DNA of 64,000 nucleotides from Methylobacter marinus A45 (GCF_000383855.1 NZ_KB912877.1:3822718-3886717), one strand, 5' to 3'. Positions 17,440 through 27,766 are shown, counted from the stretch's first letter. The notes: generated by a model from the sequence alone, not told the origin. Translations and numbers: made by a program.

Positions 17440-20387
17440 TATTCCATCTCCAGCACGCGGCGAATGCTCGACGCGTTGTCTTTAATATGTTGAATCACCA
17501 CCTGGCTGCCGGCGTTGCCGGCCATGGCGTCCGGCACGAACGCCGGATCCATGACCACGATGGACGTGACGTTCGCGGGCTGGCCATTGGCGCCGCCCTT
17601 GCCGATGTTGTTGCGGTGCCGGGGATCGTTTTCCGTTAACACTTCCTCGCCTTTTAACAGCACCGACGGCACCTCGTTGCCGGCGAGGCCGCCGTTGTGA
17701 TAGCGCGGCGCGCCGATAAACACGGCCGGGTTAATGCCGCCCCGAATCATGCCGCCGGACGAGCCGACCAGGCCGCCGCCATGATTGGCGGACGCGGCCA
17801 CGCCCACGACCGAGCCGATGCCGCTCAGGATGGCGGAGATACTGTCGCCGGCCGAGGTCGCAGTAAACATCGCGATCAGGGCCGTGATGCCGGCGTTAAA
17901 TACCGAGGCAATGCCGCCGCCCAGGTTTTCCAGTCCGCCCAGTAGCGATTCGCCCATGCCGCCCAGAACCGAGCCGAACGTCGAGGCGGTCGCATTGCCC
18001 GTGGTCGTGACCGCGTTGACGATCGCCTGCTCGCCGGCCGTCGGCCCCGACTGCGCGGCATTGCCGGGCTTGCCGCCCAGGCCCAGCAGCGACAGGCCGG
18101 AACCGAGCAAGCCGCCGATGCCTGCGCCCTGTTTGCCGGTTATGAAGTCCTGACCGAACAGGCCTTCCATCGCGTCTGCAGACAACTTGTTGGCAATTAT
18201 CCGGCGCATCGTGGTCAAAAAACCCAGGGCCATGCCATCCAGGCCTTCCTTGAACGGGTCGAACAGGAACTCGGCAAAAGCGTCCTGCATGTTTTCGGCC
18301 GCGCGCTTGGCGAACTGCGACAGCTCGTCGACGCCGTCCGTGGCCGGGTCGATAAAGTTCTCGTTGTAGGCCTTCCCCAACTGATCGAACAGCGCCTTCA
18401 TCTGCTCGGCGCTCAAGTCCAGTTCGCGGCCCACGTCCTGAATCCGCGCCAGCATGACGCTGAACGCGTCGGTGGACACGTCCGGCGACAGCTCGAAATC
18501 ATTGATTTCATTTTTTAAATCGACCAGGGCATTGGCGTCGTCAACCAGCTGCCGCCACATGGCGGCCTGGCGTGCGCGCGCCTGGTGTTCGGCGTCGATC
18601 TGCCGGACCAGCGCCTCGATCTGGTCGCGCTCGTCCCCGACCGCGTTGGCCAAATGCTGGCGCAACTCGGTTTGCAGCGTCTTTTCCTTGTCGCCGAGCC
18701 GGTTGACTTGCAATTCGAATTGCAGCGCGTCGATGGTTTTCAGCACTGCATCGCGGCGGTTACGCTCTTCCGTCGCGGCTTTTTTGGCCGCCGTCTCGGC
18801 GGCTTTTGCGGCTTTCTTTTGGGCGTCCGTGAGTTTGCCTTGCTGCGCTTCCAGCAACTTGTCCCGCTGGCGCTCTTGTTCCTTCAGCGCGTCTTTTTCT
18901 TTGTAATAACGCCCCAATTCATCCTTCATGAGCCGCAGCTTAGTCTGCTCGATCGCCAGCTGCCGGTCGCTGATCAGCACGCCGATCGGCCCCTGTGCCG
19001 TTTCGATCCGGGATTTTTGTTGCGCGATCTGTTCGCGAATGGCCGCGATCTTATCGTCCACGGACATGCTGGCCAGGTCGCGCAAGTGCGTCTTGGCATT
19101 AATCAGCAAGCCGACCAAGATGCTAAGTGACACCACCAGGCCGGTAAATGGATTGATCGCCATCGCGGCCGTCAATCCACGTTGCGCGGCCGTCGCGGCA
19201 TTGGTCGCGGCAGACAGCGCCGCTGTTTGCGAGGCCTGGGCGGCAATCAGGATATTCAGCCGGTTGGTCAGCCCCATGCGCACGCCCATGGCCGTATTGC
19301 CGGCCAGCAGCGCTTGCGTCGCGGCGATATCGGCGCGCGTCGCGGCCAAACGGGCGGTAATTAGTCCGATGGTGCGCTGATGGTCCAGCAGGATCGCCTG
19401 CGCATGCTGAAATTCCATCGCGATCGCGGCCGCTTTTGCCGACATATACCGCCCCAGGCTGACCAGCATTTGCCCCGCAAACACCGTCGCGGCCACCGTG
19501 CCGAGCTGGATAATCGTATCGATAACCGGCCCCAGATTATTGGCCAGGGCATCGAACTGCGCGGCCAGGGACGCCGTCGCGCCGGTACCGGCGTCAACTT
19601 GCAGAATGTACTGCCCCCAGGCCGTCTTGACGTTCTCCAGCGCCGCGCCGACGGTCAGCGGCATGCGCTTGTATTCGGCGTCGATGGCGGCCGACTGGCT
19701 CATGATCGCATTGATGACCTTGGCCGCCGACAACTCGCCGTTTTCGGCCATCGCGCGCAAGGCCCCGATATCGACGTTCAGTCCGGCGGCCAGGGCATAC
19801 GCCAGGCGCGAGCCGTTTTCCATGATCGAATTGAATTCGTCGCCGCGCAGCAGACCGGAGGCCAGGGCCTGCGACATCTGCCGGATGACCGACGACGCCT
19901 CGCCGGCACTGGCGCCGGAGACACGCAGCGCCTGCGCCATGGTCTCGGTCAGCGCCGTAGTATCGCGGGCCGTGCCGCCCATGGTTTCCATCGCCTTGTT
20001 GATGCGCGCGAACAACGTGGCGTTGGCATCGAATTCCGTGCCGGTTCGCAAGCTGATATCAACCAGCTCTTTTGATGAGTCGATGTAATCTTGCTGGCTG
20101 GATGTCGCGACCTTGAGCCGGCCGTCCAGCAATTTCATGTTGTCGGCGACTTGTACGATTTCCTTGCCGTATTGATACAGCGCCACCACCGACAGCCCGG
20201 CAATCAGGCCTTTCAAGGCGCTGCCGAGCCCTAGCGTTTCCCGCGCCATGTCGGAAAATTGCCGGTTCGCGTCTCGCGCCGCATTGCCGGCGCCGTCCAG
20301 GCCATCGCGCACGCCGCCGAGCTCGCGCCGAACCTGGGCGCTGCCGTCGGCGCGAATGGTAATGCCTAAAACGATCGGCGACGCCAT
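17439..20387 (-). CDS. Tail tape measure protein
   Basis: 982 residues, the longest prophage gene. The N-terminal tape-measure domain (about 70-260) contains LLDGRLKVATSSQQDYIDSS and GSRLAYALAAGLNVDIGALRAM. Hydrophobic helices follow around 400-440, then a Lys/Glu-rich coiled coil (about 500-600) and a Gly/Ala-rich hydrophobic C terminus. It sets tail length; with the usual rule of roughly 0.15 nm per residue a tail near 145 nm is expected (inference). The ribosome binding site AAGGAG is embedded in the last codons of the frameshifted chaperone ORF. Confidence 0.93.
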   Translation of the reverse strand: MASPIVLGITIRADGSAQVRRELGGVRDGLDGAGNAARDANRQFSDMARETLGLGSALKGLIAGLSVVALYQYGKEIVQVADNMKLLDGRLKVATSSQQDYIDSSKELVDISLRTGTEFDANATLFARINKAMETMGGTARDTTALTETMAQALRVSGASAGEASSVIRQMSQALASGLLRGDEFNSIMENGSRLAYALAAGLNVDIGALRAMAENGELSAAKVINAIMSQSAAIDAEYKRMPLTVGAALENVKTAWGQYILQVDAGTGATASLAAQFDALANNLGPVIDTIIQLGTVAATVFAGQMLVSLGRYMSAKAAAIAMEFQHAQAILLDHQRTIGLITARLAATRADIAATQALLAGNTAMGVRMGLTNRLNILIAAQASQTAALSAATNAATAAQRGLTAAMAINPFTGLVVSLSILVGLLINAKTHLRDLASMSVDDKIAAIREQIAQQKSRIETAQGPIGVLISDRQLAIEQTKLRLMKDELGRYYKEKDALKEQERQRDKLLEAQQGKLTDAQKKAAKAAETAAKKAATEERNRRDAVLKTIDALQFELQVNRLGDKEKTLQTELRQHLANAVGDERDQIEALVRQIDAEHQARARQAAMWRQLVDDANALVDLKNEINDFELSPDVSTDAFSVMLARIQDVGRELDLSAEQMKALFDQLGKAYNENFIDPATDGVDELSQFAKRAAENMQDAFAEFLFDPFKEGLDGMALGFLTTMRRIIANKLSADAMEGLFGQDFITGKQGAGIGGLLGSGLSLLGLGGKPGNAAQSGPTAGEQAIVNAVTTTGNATASTFGSVLGGMGESLLGGLENLGGGIASVFNAGITALIAMFTATSAGDSISAILSGIGSVVGVAASANHGGGLVGSSGGMIRGGINPAVFIGAPRYHNGGLAGNEVPSVLLKGEEVLTENDPRHRNNIGKGGANGQPANVTSIVVMDPAFVPDAMAGNAGSQVVIQHIKDNASSIRRVLEME

Positions 20388-20390
20388 GCG

Positions 20391-20965
20391 TTACTCCTTA
20401 TTATATGGTTCAATCGCGCCCCACAGCGCCTTAAAATCATCGCCGGACGCCCAGGCCGAGCGCGCCGCCAGCATCTGCCGGCGCTGTTCTTCCTGATCAA
20501 GCCTGGCCGCCGCCTTTAAAAACAAAGTCGCCTGGGCCAGCGTGTAGCGTTTGATGTCGGCCAACCGGTGGCCGTGCGCGATCAGTCGGGCGACGCACTC
20601 GCCCCAGCCGACAGGGCCGCCGTGATTTGACTGATCGCCGGCATGAGCTTTTTTTTAATCATGTCGGCGTTGGACTCGATCACGGCGGCCAACAGCCGCA
20701 CGGCATCATCCAGTTCCAGCGCCTCGATAAAGGCCTGGTCCTGGCGTGCCGCCACGCTCAGCGCCGCGATAATGCGATCGGCCTCGCCCGATGTCAGCAG
20801 CTTTGTAGCGATCTCGGTGGGCGTGCCTTTCACTTCAATGACCGCGCCCTTGAACAGCTTGGCCAGCCTGGCTAACTCGCCGAGCCGGACCGGGCTGACA
20901 TCGACCGTTTCGCCGCCGATGTCGATCGCGTGATCCTGCGAAAACAGCAATTCCAATTCATCCAT
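20391..20965 (-). CDS. Tail assembly chaperone fusion by -1 frameshift (GT-type)
   Basis: A second reading frame opens over the slippery site and stays open to TAA at 20391-20393, just before the tape measure. After -1 slippage at A AAA AAG the product continues AHAGDQSNHGGPVGWGECV, then LADIKRYTLAQATLFLKAAA, ending EPYNKE. This is protein-like and lacks any start codon of its own. The organisation (G, slippery site, T, tape measure) is the conserved siphovirus arrangement; the T part binds tail tube subunits. The frame was worked out by hand and has no stop between the two parts. Confidence 0.85.
20582..20965 (-). CDS. Tail assembly chaperone (G-type)
   Basis: 127 residues from ATG 20965 (MDELELLFSQDHAIDIGGETV). 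Located immediately between major tail protein and tape measure, the place of lambda gene G. The sequence near the end, MIKKKLMPAIS, is encoded over the slippery run used to make the longer GT-type product. The short form would be the majority product that coats the tape measure during tail assembly. Confidence 0.85.
   Translation of the reverse strand: MDELELLFSQDHAIDIGGETVDVSPVRLGELARLAKLFKGAVIEVKGTPTEIATKLLTSGEADRIIAALSVAARQDQAFIEALELDDAVRLLAAVIESNADMIKKKLMPAISQITAALSAGASASPD
20648..20654 (-). promoter_or_regulatory. Slippery heptamer A AAA AAG for -1 frameshifting
   Basis: Eight consecutive A then G on the minus strand, read in frame 0 as ATT AAA AAA AAG. The heptamer A AAA AAG has the canonical X XXY YYZ form and is the most efficient bacterial -1 signal (as in dnaX). 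It lies about 65 bases before the frame 0 stop. Confidence 0.85.
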
Positions 20966-20972
20966 GGGGCAC

Positions 20973-21728
20973 CTACGACAACGTAACGATGCGGCCCGAC
21001 GTGCCCAGCACGGTATCGGACTCTTTCGTGTCGTCGTAGAGGACCTCGCCGGCCATCGGCAGCGTTGCCACATCCTCGCCCTTCAGCGTCCACCCCGTCG
21101 CCGGATCAAGTTGCACGTTATACAGTTCGACCAGCACGGCTTCGCCGCTGTTGGCCATGTTCAGGCCTTCGAAGCGCAGCCAATAATTGCCGGGGATATC
21201 GCTGTAGAGCGGAATGTTGTACGACTGAGCATTGCTGTAACTGGACTGGAACGGCTGCACAAAGGTGCCGGCATTCAAGAGCTTGATCATGCCCAGCTTG
21301 GCGTTGCTGATCTCATAATCCGTGCCGGCGACCAGCGTGACCGGCGCGCCCGCCGAATCGGTAATCGACAGCGACGAAATGTCGGCCTTAGCCAGGCGAA
21401 AATAATCGCCATCCACCAACCCGGTCGGCGACGGTTCATTAGTGACGGTGCCGGCTGCTATCACGGCGCTCTCGCTCCAAAATGCCAGGGCATAGTTTTC
21501 CTTCGAGAATTCCTCAATCTCGAAATTCAGCATCACTTCCTTGCCGGTCACCAGGCTCAGCGAGGTCAGGCGCTGGCCGGTCTCGGACTCCTTGCGCTTG
21601 ATCTTGTCGACCTTAGGCTCGATCTTGGCGCCGTTGGCGGTTTTGCCGAGGTAGCGGAACGCCTTGGGCGTGCCGTCGGTATTGCGTTGGGCGATAAAAA
21701 TCTTGCCTTGGCCTGAAAATAAACTCAT
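20973..21728 (-). CDS. Major tail tube protein
   Basis: 251 residues (MSLFSGQGKIFIAQRNTDGTPKAF). Beta-rich with the pattern SLSLVTGKEVMLNFEIEEFSKENYALAF, characteristic of tail tube proteins in this phage group, encoded just before the tail assembly chaperones. It forms the hollow tube through which DNA passes. Its start overlaps the stop of the small upstream gene (ATGA). Confidence 0.88.
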   Translation of the reverse strand: MSLFSGQGKIFIAQRNTDGTPKAFRYLGKTANGAKIEPKVDKIKRKESETGQRLTSLSLVTGKEVMLNFEIEEFSKENYALAFWSESAVIAAGTVTNEPSPTGLVDGDYFRLAKADISSLSITDSAGAPVTLVAGTDYEISNAKLGMIKLLNAGTFVQPFQSSYSNAQSYNIPLYSDIPGNYWLRFEGLNMANSGEAVLVELYNVQLDPATGWTLKGEDVATLPMAGEVLYDDTKESDTVLGTSGRIVTLS

Positions 21729-21892
21729 TGCGTGGCTCCGGTGGATTCAATGATTTGGTGGGCGATCAGCCATTGCTCAGTCGCGGCGTCGACCTCGATC
21801 GTGTCGCCGGCCTGGTAATCGATACCGCGATCGGTATGCGGTTTTAACAGCTTGACCTGTTTGGTTTTACGTTGAGCGTCTTGTTTTGCCAT
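21725..21892 (-). CDS. Small tail-module protein
   Basis: 55 residues (MAKQDAQRKTKQVKLLKPH...), not overlapping any larger gene in a conflicting way. ATGA overlap with the tail tube gene. The core pattern KLLKPHTDRGIDYQAGDTIEVD, then TEQWLIAHQIIE, resembles the small DUF7210-like phage proteins that read as an SH3-like domain. Probably a connector accessory; role unknown. Confidence 0.75.
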   Translation of the reverse strand: MAKQDAQRKTKQVKLLKPHTDRGIDYQAGDTIEVDAATEQWLIAHQIIESTGATQ

Positions 21893-21894
21893 GG

Positions 21895-22335
21895 TTAATC
21901 TATCCTGTTGTGTTGTTTAATCGGTATTTGCATTTCCATCTCGTAAAAAGGATGGCGGCGACCGAAGTCGTATACGATTTTAATTTTTTGGCTACCATCC
22001 ACTGTTAAACCGGGAGCTAAAATAAGCGAACTTAACGCCGCCATGATTAAATCCCGCGCCTCTAATAGCCGGGTGACGCCGTCGAACCAGTCATCAGTTG
22101 TTCCGGGCTCGTGCACGCCGACTACCACACTGACCCAAAAACCGTCATCGCCTTTGTGACTCAACAGATCGGTGACAGGCACATAGCAGATCGACGGGTA
22201 GTCGTTTGCGGAGGGTGCGCTTTTGTATCCTACAAAATGCCGGGCATCCTTTTCATAGTGAGTGTTCCAGAAATCTTGCAGTGCCGCGTTTGCTCTTAGC
22301 CGCGTGCGTAGCGCTGTGATAGGTTCCAGGCTCAT
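21895..22335 (-). CDS. Tail terminator-like protein
   Basis: 146 residues (MSLEPITALRTRLRANAALQDFW). Encoded between head-tail connector genes and the tail tube gene. The length and alternating pattern (PSICYVPVTDLLSHKGDDGFWVSVVV) fit tail terminator or tail completion proteins that cap the tube. The stop is separated from the next start by 2 bp. Assignment is mainly positional. Confidence 0.65.
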   Translation of the reverse strand: MSLEPITALRTRLRANAALQDFWNTHYEKDARHFVGYKSAPSANDYPSICYVPVTDLLSHKGDDGFWVSVVVGVHEPGTTDDWFDGVTRLLEARDLIMAALSSLILAPGLTVDGSQKIKIVYDFGRRHPFYEMEMQIPIKQHNRID

Positions 22336-22496
22336 ACGTTCTCCTCGTCCGGCTGCTCGGATTTTTTATCCGGCCGGCTGTACGGCCACAGTGGACAGTT
22401 AGTGGTTTCAGGGTCATAAAACAGCGCCTCTTCTTCTAATACGCGTTCGCCGCTGAGTGGGTTGGTGATGTATTTGCGCGTGTCCTTATAGCTCAT
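22332..22496 (-). CDS. Small head-tail module protein
   Basis: 54 residues (MSYKDTRKYITNPLSGERVL, acidic tail). Overlaps neighbours on both sides by four-base ATGA-type junctions, so translation is coupled in the head-tail block. Contains a single Cys-Pro and a charged C terminus. Function unknown. Confidence 0.7.
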   Translation of the reverse strand: MSYKDTRKYITNPLSGERVLEEEALFYDPETTNCPLWPYSRPDKKSEQPDEENV

Positions 22497-22843
22497 CAGC
22501 CTCTACCCAAAGTAATCTGCCCGAAGGCGGTACCGGTCGGCACTGTGATGCCGAGGGCCTCGCGGGTCAGTTTGCCGACCAGGGTTTTGGCGTCCTTCTC
22601 GAACTCCCGCGCCTTGGCGATCAAGGGTGAATCGTCGCCGATCGCGCCTTCGATCGCGGCCAGGCGTTTGGCCCAGTACGTCGCGATTTCAGTCAGCACG
22701 GCATTGGGCAGGGTGATGTCGGCCGGATTAAAGCCGCGCTCGCGCAAGGACAGATTCACAAACACGTCCGCCCCCTTGCAATGCTCCTCGGTGATGACAA
22801 AGGAAGGGTCGTCGATATCGGCGGCATTAACATACGTGGCCAT
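22496..22843 (-). CDS. Head-tail connector-like protein
   Basis: 115 residues (MATYVNAADIDDPSFVITEEH). The helical pattern LPNAVLTEIATYWAKRLAAIEGAIGDDSPLIAKAREFEKD is of the kind seen in phage gp6/gp36-type connectors that sit below the portal. Position between the gp10-like completion gene and the tail terminator supports this. No direct family recognition. Confidence 0.65.
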   Translation of the reverse strand: MATYVNAADIDDPSFVITEEHCKGADVFVNLSLRERGFNPADITLPNAVLTEIATYWAKRLAAIEGAIGDDSPLIAKAREFEKDAKTLVGKLTREALGITVPTGTAFGQITLGRG

Positions 22844-22846
22844 CCG

Positions 22847-23314
22847 TTAAACTCCGATACGCGCCGCCAGCACCGACAGCGCCCGCTCCTGCATGCGCCG
22901 ACTCCGGTCCGCCTGATCGGCAAAAAAGAAAGGGTGCGGCCGGCTGCCGGGGTGATTGACCCGTCGGCGGATCACATAACCACCGCCACCAGCTGCCGGG
23001 ATTTTTAACCCCTTGCGGCCCGGTTTCGGCTCGATCACATGCGGGGCCGTACCGTCTTCGACAAAGCCGGCATAGGCGGCATTGGCGGCATTGGCGTAAA
23101 TCACTGCCGCGCCATTGCCGAGCGGATGCCAGTTGATCGACTGCTGCAACTGGCCCTCGCGCGGCGTAAATGCCCGGCCCGCGTCAATCCAGTCGTGCAT
23201 ATCGTCGACATAGCTTTCGGCGGCGACATTGACGAGCTGTTGAGCGAGCGCCGGATGGCTCAGGGCGGCCAGCACCGAGGGGGCTTCGCCCAGATCGAGG
23301 GTTATGTTGATCAT
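22847..23314 (-). CDS. Virion morphogenesis/tail completion protein (HK97 gp10-like)
   Basis: 155 residues. The segment YANAANAAYAGFVEDGTAPHVIEPKPGRKGLKI, with YAxxVExGTxPH and a Pro/Lys loop, followed by HPGSRPHPFFF, is the hallmark of gp10/Mu gpG-type head-tail joining proteins. Ends near the connector gene start. Confidence 0.8.
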   Translation of the reverse strand: MINITLDLGEAPSVLAALSHPALAQQLVNVAAESYVDDMHDWIDAGRAFTPREGQLQQSINWHPLGNGAAVIYANAANAAYAGFVEDGTAPHVIEPKPGRKGLKIPAAGGGGYVIRRRVNHPGSRPHPFFFADQADRSRRMQERALSVLAARIGV

Positions 23315-23571
23315 TTCGCTTTCTTGCCGGGCTTGGCTACCGGTTCCGATACGCGCTCGGTCTCGCCGTCGAAGTCCGGCAGTGGTTCAAAAACCGCTCC
23401 ATCCCCAGCCGCTTCAGGAGCTCCTGAAGCGGGGCCTCCTTGTTTAGCGTCCGTGCCTTCCGCGCCGTCCTGGGCAGGTGGGTTATAGCTATAGCCGCAA
23501 TGCTGAACGCACTCCCTGGCGTCGACCGGGTCTTTTTCGTGGGCGTTGCCCTCTGGATCGAAGACTCTCAT
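23311..23571 (-). CDS. Small head-module protein, unknown
   Basis: 86 residues from ATG 23571 (MRVFDPEGNAHEKDPVDARECV). Two cysteines in VQHCGYSYNPP-type context and a Gly/Ala/Pro/Glu-rich low-complexity C terminus ending KPGKKAK. Overlaps the decoration protein stop and the gp10-like start. Role unknown. Confidence 0.7.
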   Translation of the reverse strand: MRVFDPEGNAHEKDPVDARECVQHCGYSYNPPAQDGAEGTDAKQGGPASGAPEAAGDGAVFEPLPDFDGETERVSEPVAKPGKKAK

Positions 23572-23987
23572 CAGTCCGCCTTGGCGATAAACGCCGAGAA
23601 GTTGATGCCGGTCGCGACAGTGCCCGCCACTAAGGTGCTCAGGCGCACATAGCGGAACAGCGTGCCGTTTTCCTCGTTCCGGAACGGGATCACGTAACGT
23701 CCGGCCGCGCTGAGCGCCGCATCCATCGGCACCACCAGGTTCCCGAAGACCTTCTTTGCCAGGCACACCGAGCCGGAGGTCATGGCCGCGACGTTGGAGG
23801 CTTCCAGCGAAACCGTGTAAATCTCGTCGCCGGTGGCGATTTCGCAGGCGCTCAGGTCGATGACCAGGTTGCCCTCGACGAAACCCGCGCCCAGGTCCAG
23901 AATGTCGCCGTCGGCCGATGCGGCCACCAGGCCGGCGGCTTTCATTTCCAGTGCGGAATCAAAAGTAAAGTTTGAATGACGTTCCAT
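23571..23987 (-). CDS. Capsid cement/decoration protein (Bbp16-like)
   Basis: 138 residues (MERHSNFTFDSALEMKAAGLVAASADGD). The start and the pattern GNLVIDLSACEIATGDEIYTVSLEAS match my memory of the Bbp16 family of capsid cement proteins, encoded directly after the major capsid gene in this and related phages. It would stabilise the capsid surface. Confidence 0.8.
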   Translation of the reverse strand: MERHSNFTFDSALEMKAAGLVAASADGDILDLGAGFVEGNLVIDLSACEIATGDEIYTVSLEASNVAAMTSGSVCLAKKVFGNLVVPMDAALSAAGRYVIPFRNEENGTLFRYVRLSTLVAGTVATGINFSAFIAKAD

Positions 23988-23999
23988 AGGAACTCCTTA

Positions 24000-24926
24000 T
24001 TAAGCGGTGATAGGGGCGTCGGCGATGGACCAGAGGCGAGTGGCCGCCCGACCGTTCATGATGCACAGGCCGTTGAACCATTCCACGCGCGTCCTGTACA
24101 GAGGGCTGGCTTGTAGCTTGCCCATGTCGTCGACCTGGATGCCGCCGTTTTGAATGCCGGACAACATGCCGGAACCCAGGCTGAGCACATAGATTGAGGT
24201 GGCGGTGGCGGTGCCCGAGGTGGCCGCTTCGGTAAACGGCAGGATCGCATTGCCCTCGTTGTCCTGGTCGACAATCAAAATCGGCAGATCGTTGTACATG
24301 GTGACAGTGCGGCCGAAGGCGTCCTTGTCGTAGCTGATAAAACCGCCGACGCTGGAATTGCGCGCGGCTTGCGTCAACCGGCGGCGCATGGCCTTGCTCA
24401 TCAGCAAGTGCGTAGGGTTCAGCGTCTGGTCGATGGCCTCGTCCAGCTTGCCCAGCGACAGCGCCGTGCCGTTGGCGGTGGCGCCGGCGGCGATTTTCTG
24501 AGCGCCGGTGATGCGGGTTTGCAGACCGTCGAACTCGCGCGGGTCGCTGAGTTGATCGCCCTTGATGAATTTGCGCGTCCAGGCCAGGCCCAGAGCGCGA
24601 ACTTTCATGGCTTCCTGCACCGAGCGCTGCTCCATGCCCATGGTCTGCACGATAAACGTGTCCACGTCCAACTCGCCGCCGGCGATGACCAAGTTCTCGG
24701 TTTGCGGGTTCAAGACGCCGGTGGACGGCGTGTAAGACTCGTTGACGCCGCGAAAGCCGACGCCAGGCAATGATTCCTCGCGGTTGTATTTGAGCGCGTT
24801 GCCGGTGATGTCGTCGAACGGCAGCGCCATGAGAATATCGGATGATCCGGCGTACAGCTCGATGATCGCGCGGCGGATTTCGTTGCCAGTTTCGATCTTG
24901 GCAGCTTCGATAAGGGTTAAGCCCAT
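24000..24926 (-). CDS. Major capsid protein
   Basis: 308 residues (MGLTLIEAAKIETGNEIRRAIIELY). It resembles Bbp17/Mu-like siphovirus capsid proteins of the HK97 fold: N-terminal helix, then YNREESLPGVGFRGVNESY, and C-terminal LQASPLYRTRVEWFNGLCIMNGRAATRL. Preceded by a scaffold gene and followed by the cement gene, the usual capsid order. Confidence 0.87.
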   Translation of the reverse strand: MGLTLIEAAKIETGNEIRRAIIELYAGSSDILMALPFDDITGNALKYNREESLPGVGFRGVNESYTPSTGVLNPQTENLVIAGGELDVDTFIVQTMGMEQRSVQEAMKVRALGLAWTRKFIKGDQLSDPREFDGLQTRITGAQKIAAGATANGTALSLGKLDEAIDQTLNPTHLLMSKAMRRRLTQAARNSSVGGFISYDKDAFGRTVTMYNDLPILIVDQDNEGNAILPFTEAATSGTATATSIYVLSLGSGMLSGIQNGGIQVDDMGKLQASPLYRTRVEWFNGLCIMNGRAATRLWSIADAPITA

Positions 24927-24928
24927 GA

Positions 24929-25498
24929 TTATTTACCTGCTCTGGCAGCCGCCAGACGTTGCTGTGGAGAGAGGGTGGCGTTGTCGGCTTTCGGCGCGTC
25001 GGCCACGGCTTGCGGTGCGCCGGAACCGGTGCCGCCCTGCGGCTTGGCCAGGAAGGGCTTTTCAGTCAATAACGCCTTGACGGCCTCGGCGACCGGCTTG
25101 CCGTCAATGGTCACAACGCCGTTGTCGTCGCAAGCGGCTTTGCCGGCCAGCAGGGCGCTGACCGTGCCCGGATCGACCGCATCAGTCGAGGCGGACAGCA
25201 AGGCGTTGCTGATTTGTGTTTGTTCGAATTTGGCTTTGTAGGCGGTCGCTTCCTGCGCCTTGGCATCGGCCAATTCCTGCAATTTGCCTTGCGCTTGCAA
25301 TTGGGCCTCTGTCAGCGATTTAAAATCGCTGTGCCCCGTGGCTTCCTTCAACTGCCGTTGAAACTCGGCCTGTTGGGTGGCCAGGGCCTGGTTGATTTGC
25401 GCCTGCACATCAACGGCCGGAGCGGCCGGCGGCGGGGTTGGTCCGGCGCCGGGATCGGCGGCGGTCGTCTGTTTTGGATCGGTGGCGGGTTCGGGCAT
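24929..25498 (-). CDS. Phage scaffolding protein
   Basis: 189 residues, Ala/Gln/Lys-rich, with Pro-rich N terminus, a central predicted coiled coil (INQALATQQAEFQRQLKEA, then LQAQGKLQELADAKAQEATA) and a short basic C terminus ending LAAARAGK. Composition and position just upstream of the major capsid gene fit an assembly scaffold. The 230 bp upstream (25499-25731) hold no gene but two direct repeats, CGTTAAA with C-runs, that might include a head-operon promoter. Confidence 0.8.
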   Translation of the reverse strand: MPEPATDPKQTTAADPGAGPTPPPAAPAVDVQAQINQALATQQAEFQRQLKEATGHSDFKSLTEAQLQAQGKLQELADAKAQEATAYKAKFEQTQISNALLSASTDAVDPGTVSALLAGKAACDDNGVVTIDGKPVAEAVKALLTEKPFLAKPQGGTGSGAPQAVADAPKADNATLSPQQRLAAARAGK

Positions 25499-25731
25499 GT
25501 CGGTGTCCTTGGTAGTGATCGGTGAAAAACGAATTCAGCGTTCAGTATCGGGCCGACGGGGCCGGGGTTAAATTAATGGGATTTAGGGATTTTTGAGGGG
25601 CGGGCGGGATTTTTCGTCAATGCGGTCGAAAACGGCAGGCGCTTTAGACGATTACAGGAAATTTAACGCGGGTTTAACGGGGGTAAAAATTCAACTTGAT
25701 ACCATGGGCGCGGCGAATGGCTGAGCATGGC

Positions 25732-26884
25732 TTAAATCGCATTATTTTCGATTTCGGATTGTTTGCGCAAGCCCAGCCCGTCCGGCCGGATCAACTGGTC
25801 GATTTCCGCGCCGTTTTTCAGCGCGTCTTGCGCCCAGGCCGGCAGCAGCTCGTCGCGCTTATGTTTCGGCAGCTTTTTGATAAACGCCGCGTAATTCTCT
25901 GATCCTGGCTGCTTGATCCGGGTCACGCGCGGGATCAACAGGCACATGCAATGCGGGTGGGCCTTATGCTTGGGTACGGCTTCCTTGCTCCAGACGCCCC
26001 TGCCGAGGCCCATGTCGATATTGGCGTAATAATCGCAGATATCGACCGCCGGATGGCTGGCCGACAGGCGCCATTGATAGCCGATGATGGTCTCGTCGTT
26101 TTCGGTGCCGGCGATGACGGCCCGGTGCATGGCCGTCGCCATTTCCGTGCGGGCGATGCGTTTGAGGTGATAAAGCTGCTTGTCGTACAGCCACCATTTA
26201 ACGGCCCGGTCGGCCAGATCGTCGGCGCCTTTCGAGACCGCTGTTTGAATCTGGCTCAGCACGCGCTCGGCCGCCGAGCGGGTGCCGGTCGGCTTCAGCG
26301 ACAGGATGCGTTCCTCGGCCTCGCCGATGGCGGCTTTCCAGAGCTCGCGGGCGTCGGGATCGTGGATCATGGCTACCGCCGACTCATACAGCTCTTTCAC
26401 CCAGTCGTCGGCGTAGGTCTCGACGATTTGAAAGGGCCGGCCGCCCGGCGCGCGCTCGATCGCCCGCTGCATCTTATAAAGTATCTTATTGACGCTTTCG
26501 CCGTGCCGGATGCTGTCAGTCAGGATTTGAGTCAGGCCGGTCCGGACCGATTCCTGCCAATGCCAGAGCCGGTCCGATAGCGTCAGGCCGTCGGGCCAGC
26601 GCTCGTTGAACGCTTGCTCGGCAAGCCGGGCGACGGCGGCCGATTGCAGGCTGCGCGGGCCGGCGGTGGCCGCGAGCGACACGGCATTGACGATGCCGGT
26701 CTGAATGCCGGCTTGCATGGCCGTTAAATAATCGGCCAGTTCCGCCTGCACGGCCGGCGTGATCCGCCGGCCCTCGGCGCGCAGTTGATCGACCAGACGC
26801 GCGACAAACTGCCGGGCGTCGCCGTCGATGCGGCCTTCGTGGGCGAGGATTTCCCGCGCCAGGCGGCGGTAGAGGTCGGGGTAG

Positions 26885-26892
<8 letters not shown>
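25732..26892 (-). CDS. Minor head/head morphogenesis protein (Mu gpF/SPP1 gp7 type)
   Basis: 386 residues. The C-terminal part has RIARTEMATAMHRAVIAGTE, then GYQWRLSASHPAVDICDYYANID and KAHPHCMCLL, the zinc-like Cys/His signature of SPP1 gp7/Mu gpF minor head proteins. It probably joins portal and capsid and is ejected or retained inside the head. It overlaps the methyltransferase gene by 8 bp. Confidence 0.88.
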
Positions 26893-27715
<823 letters not shown>

Positions 27716-27766
27716 TGCTCATGGTGTCCTTGTCAATTATTTAATAGAGATCGGGGTAATCAGCCA

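Noticed and set aside
25499..25731. Small gene between scaffold and minor head genes
   Set aside because: No frame with good codon use; only short repeats.
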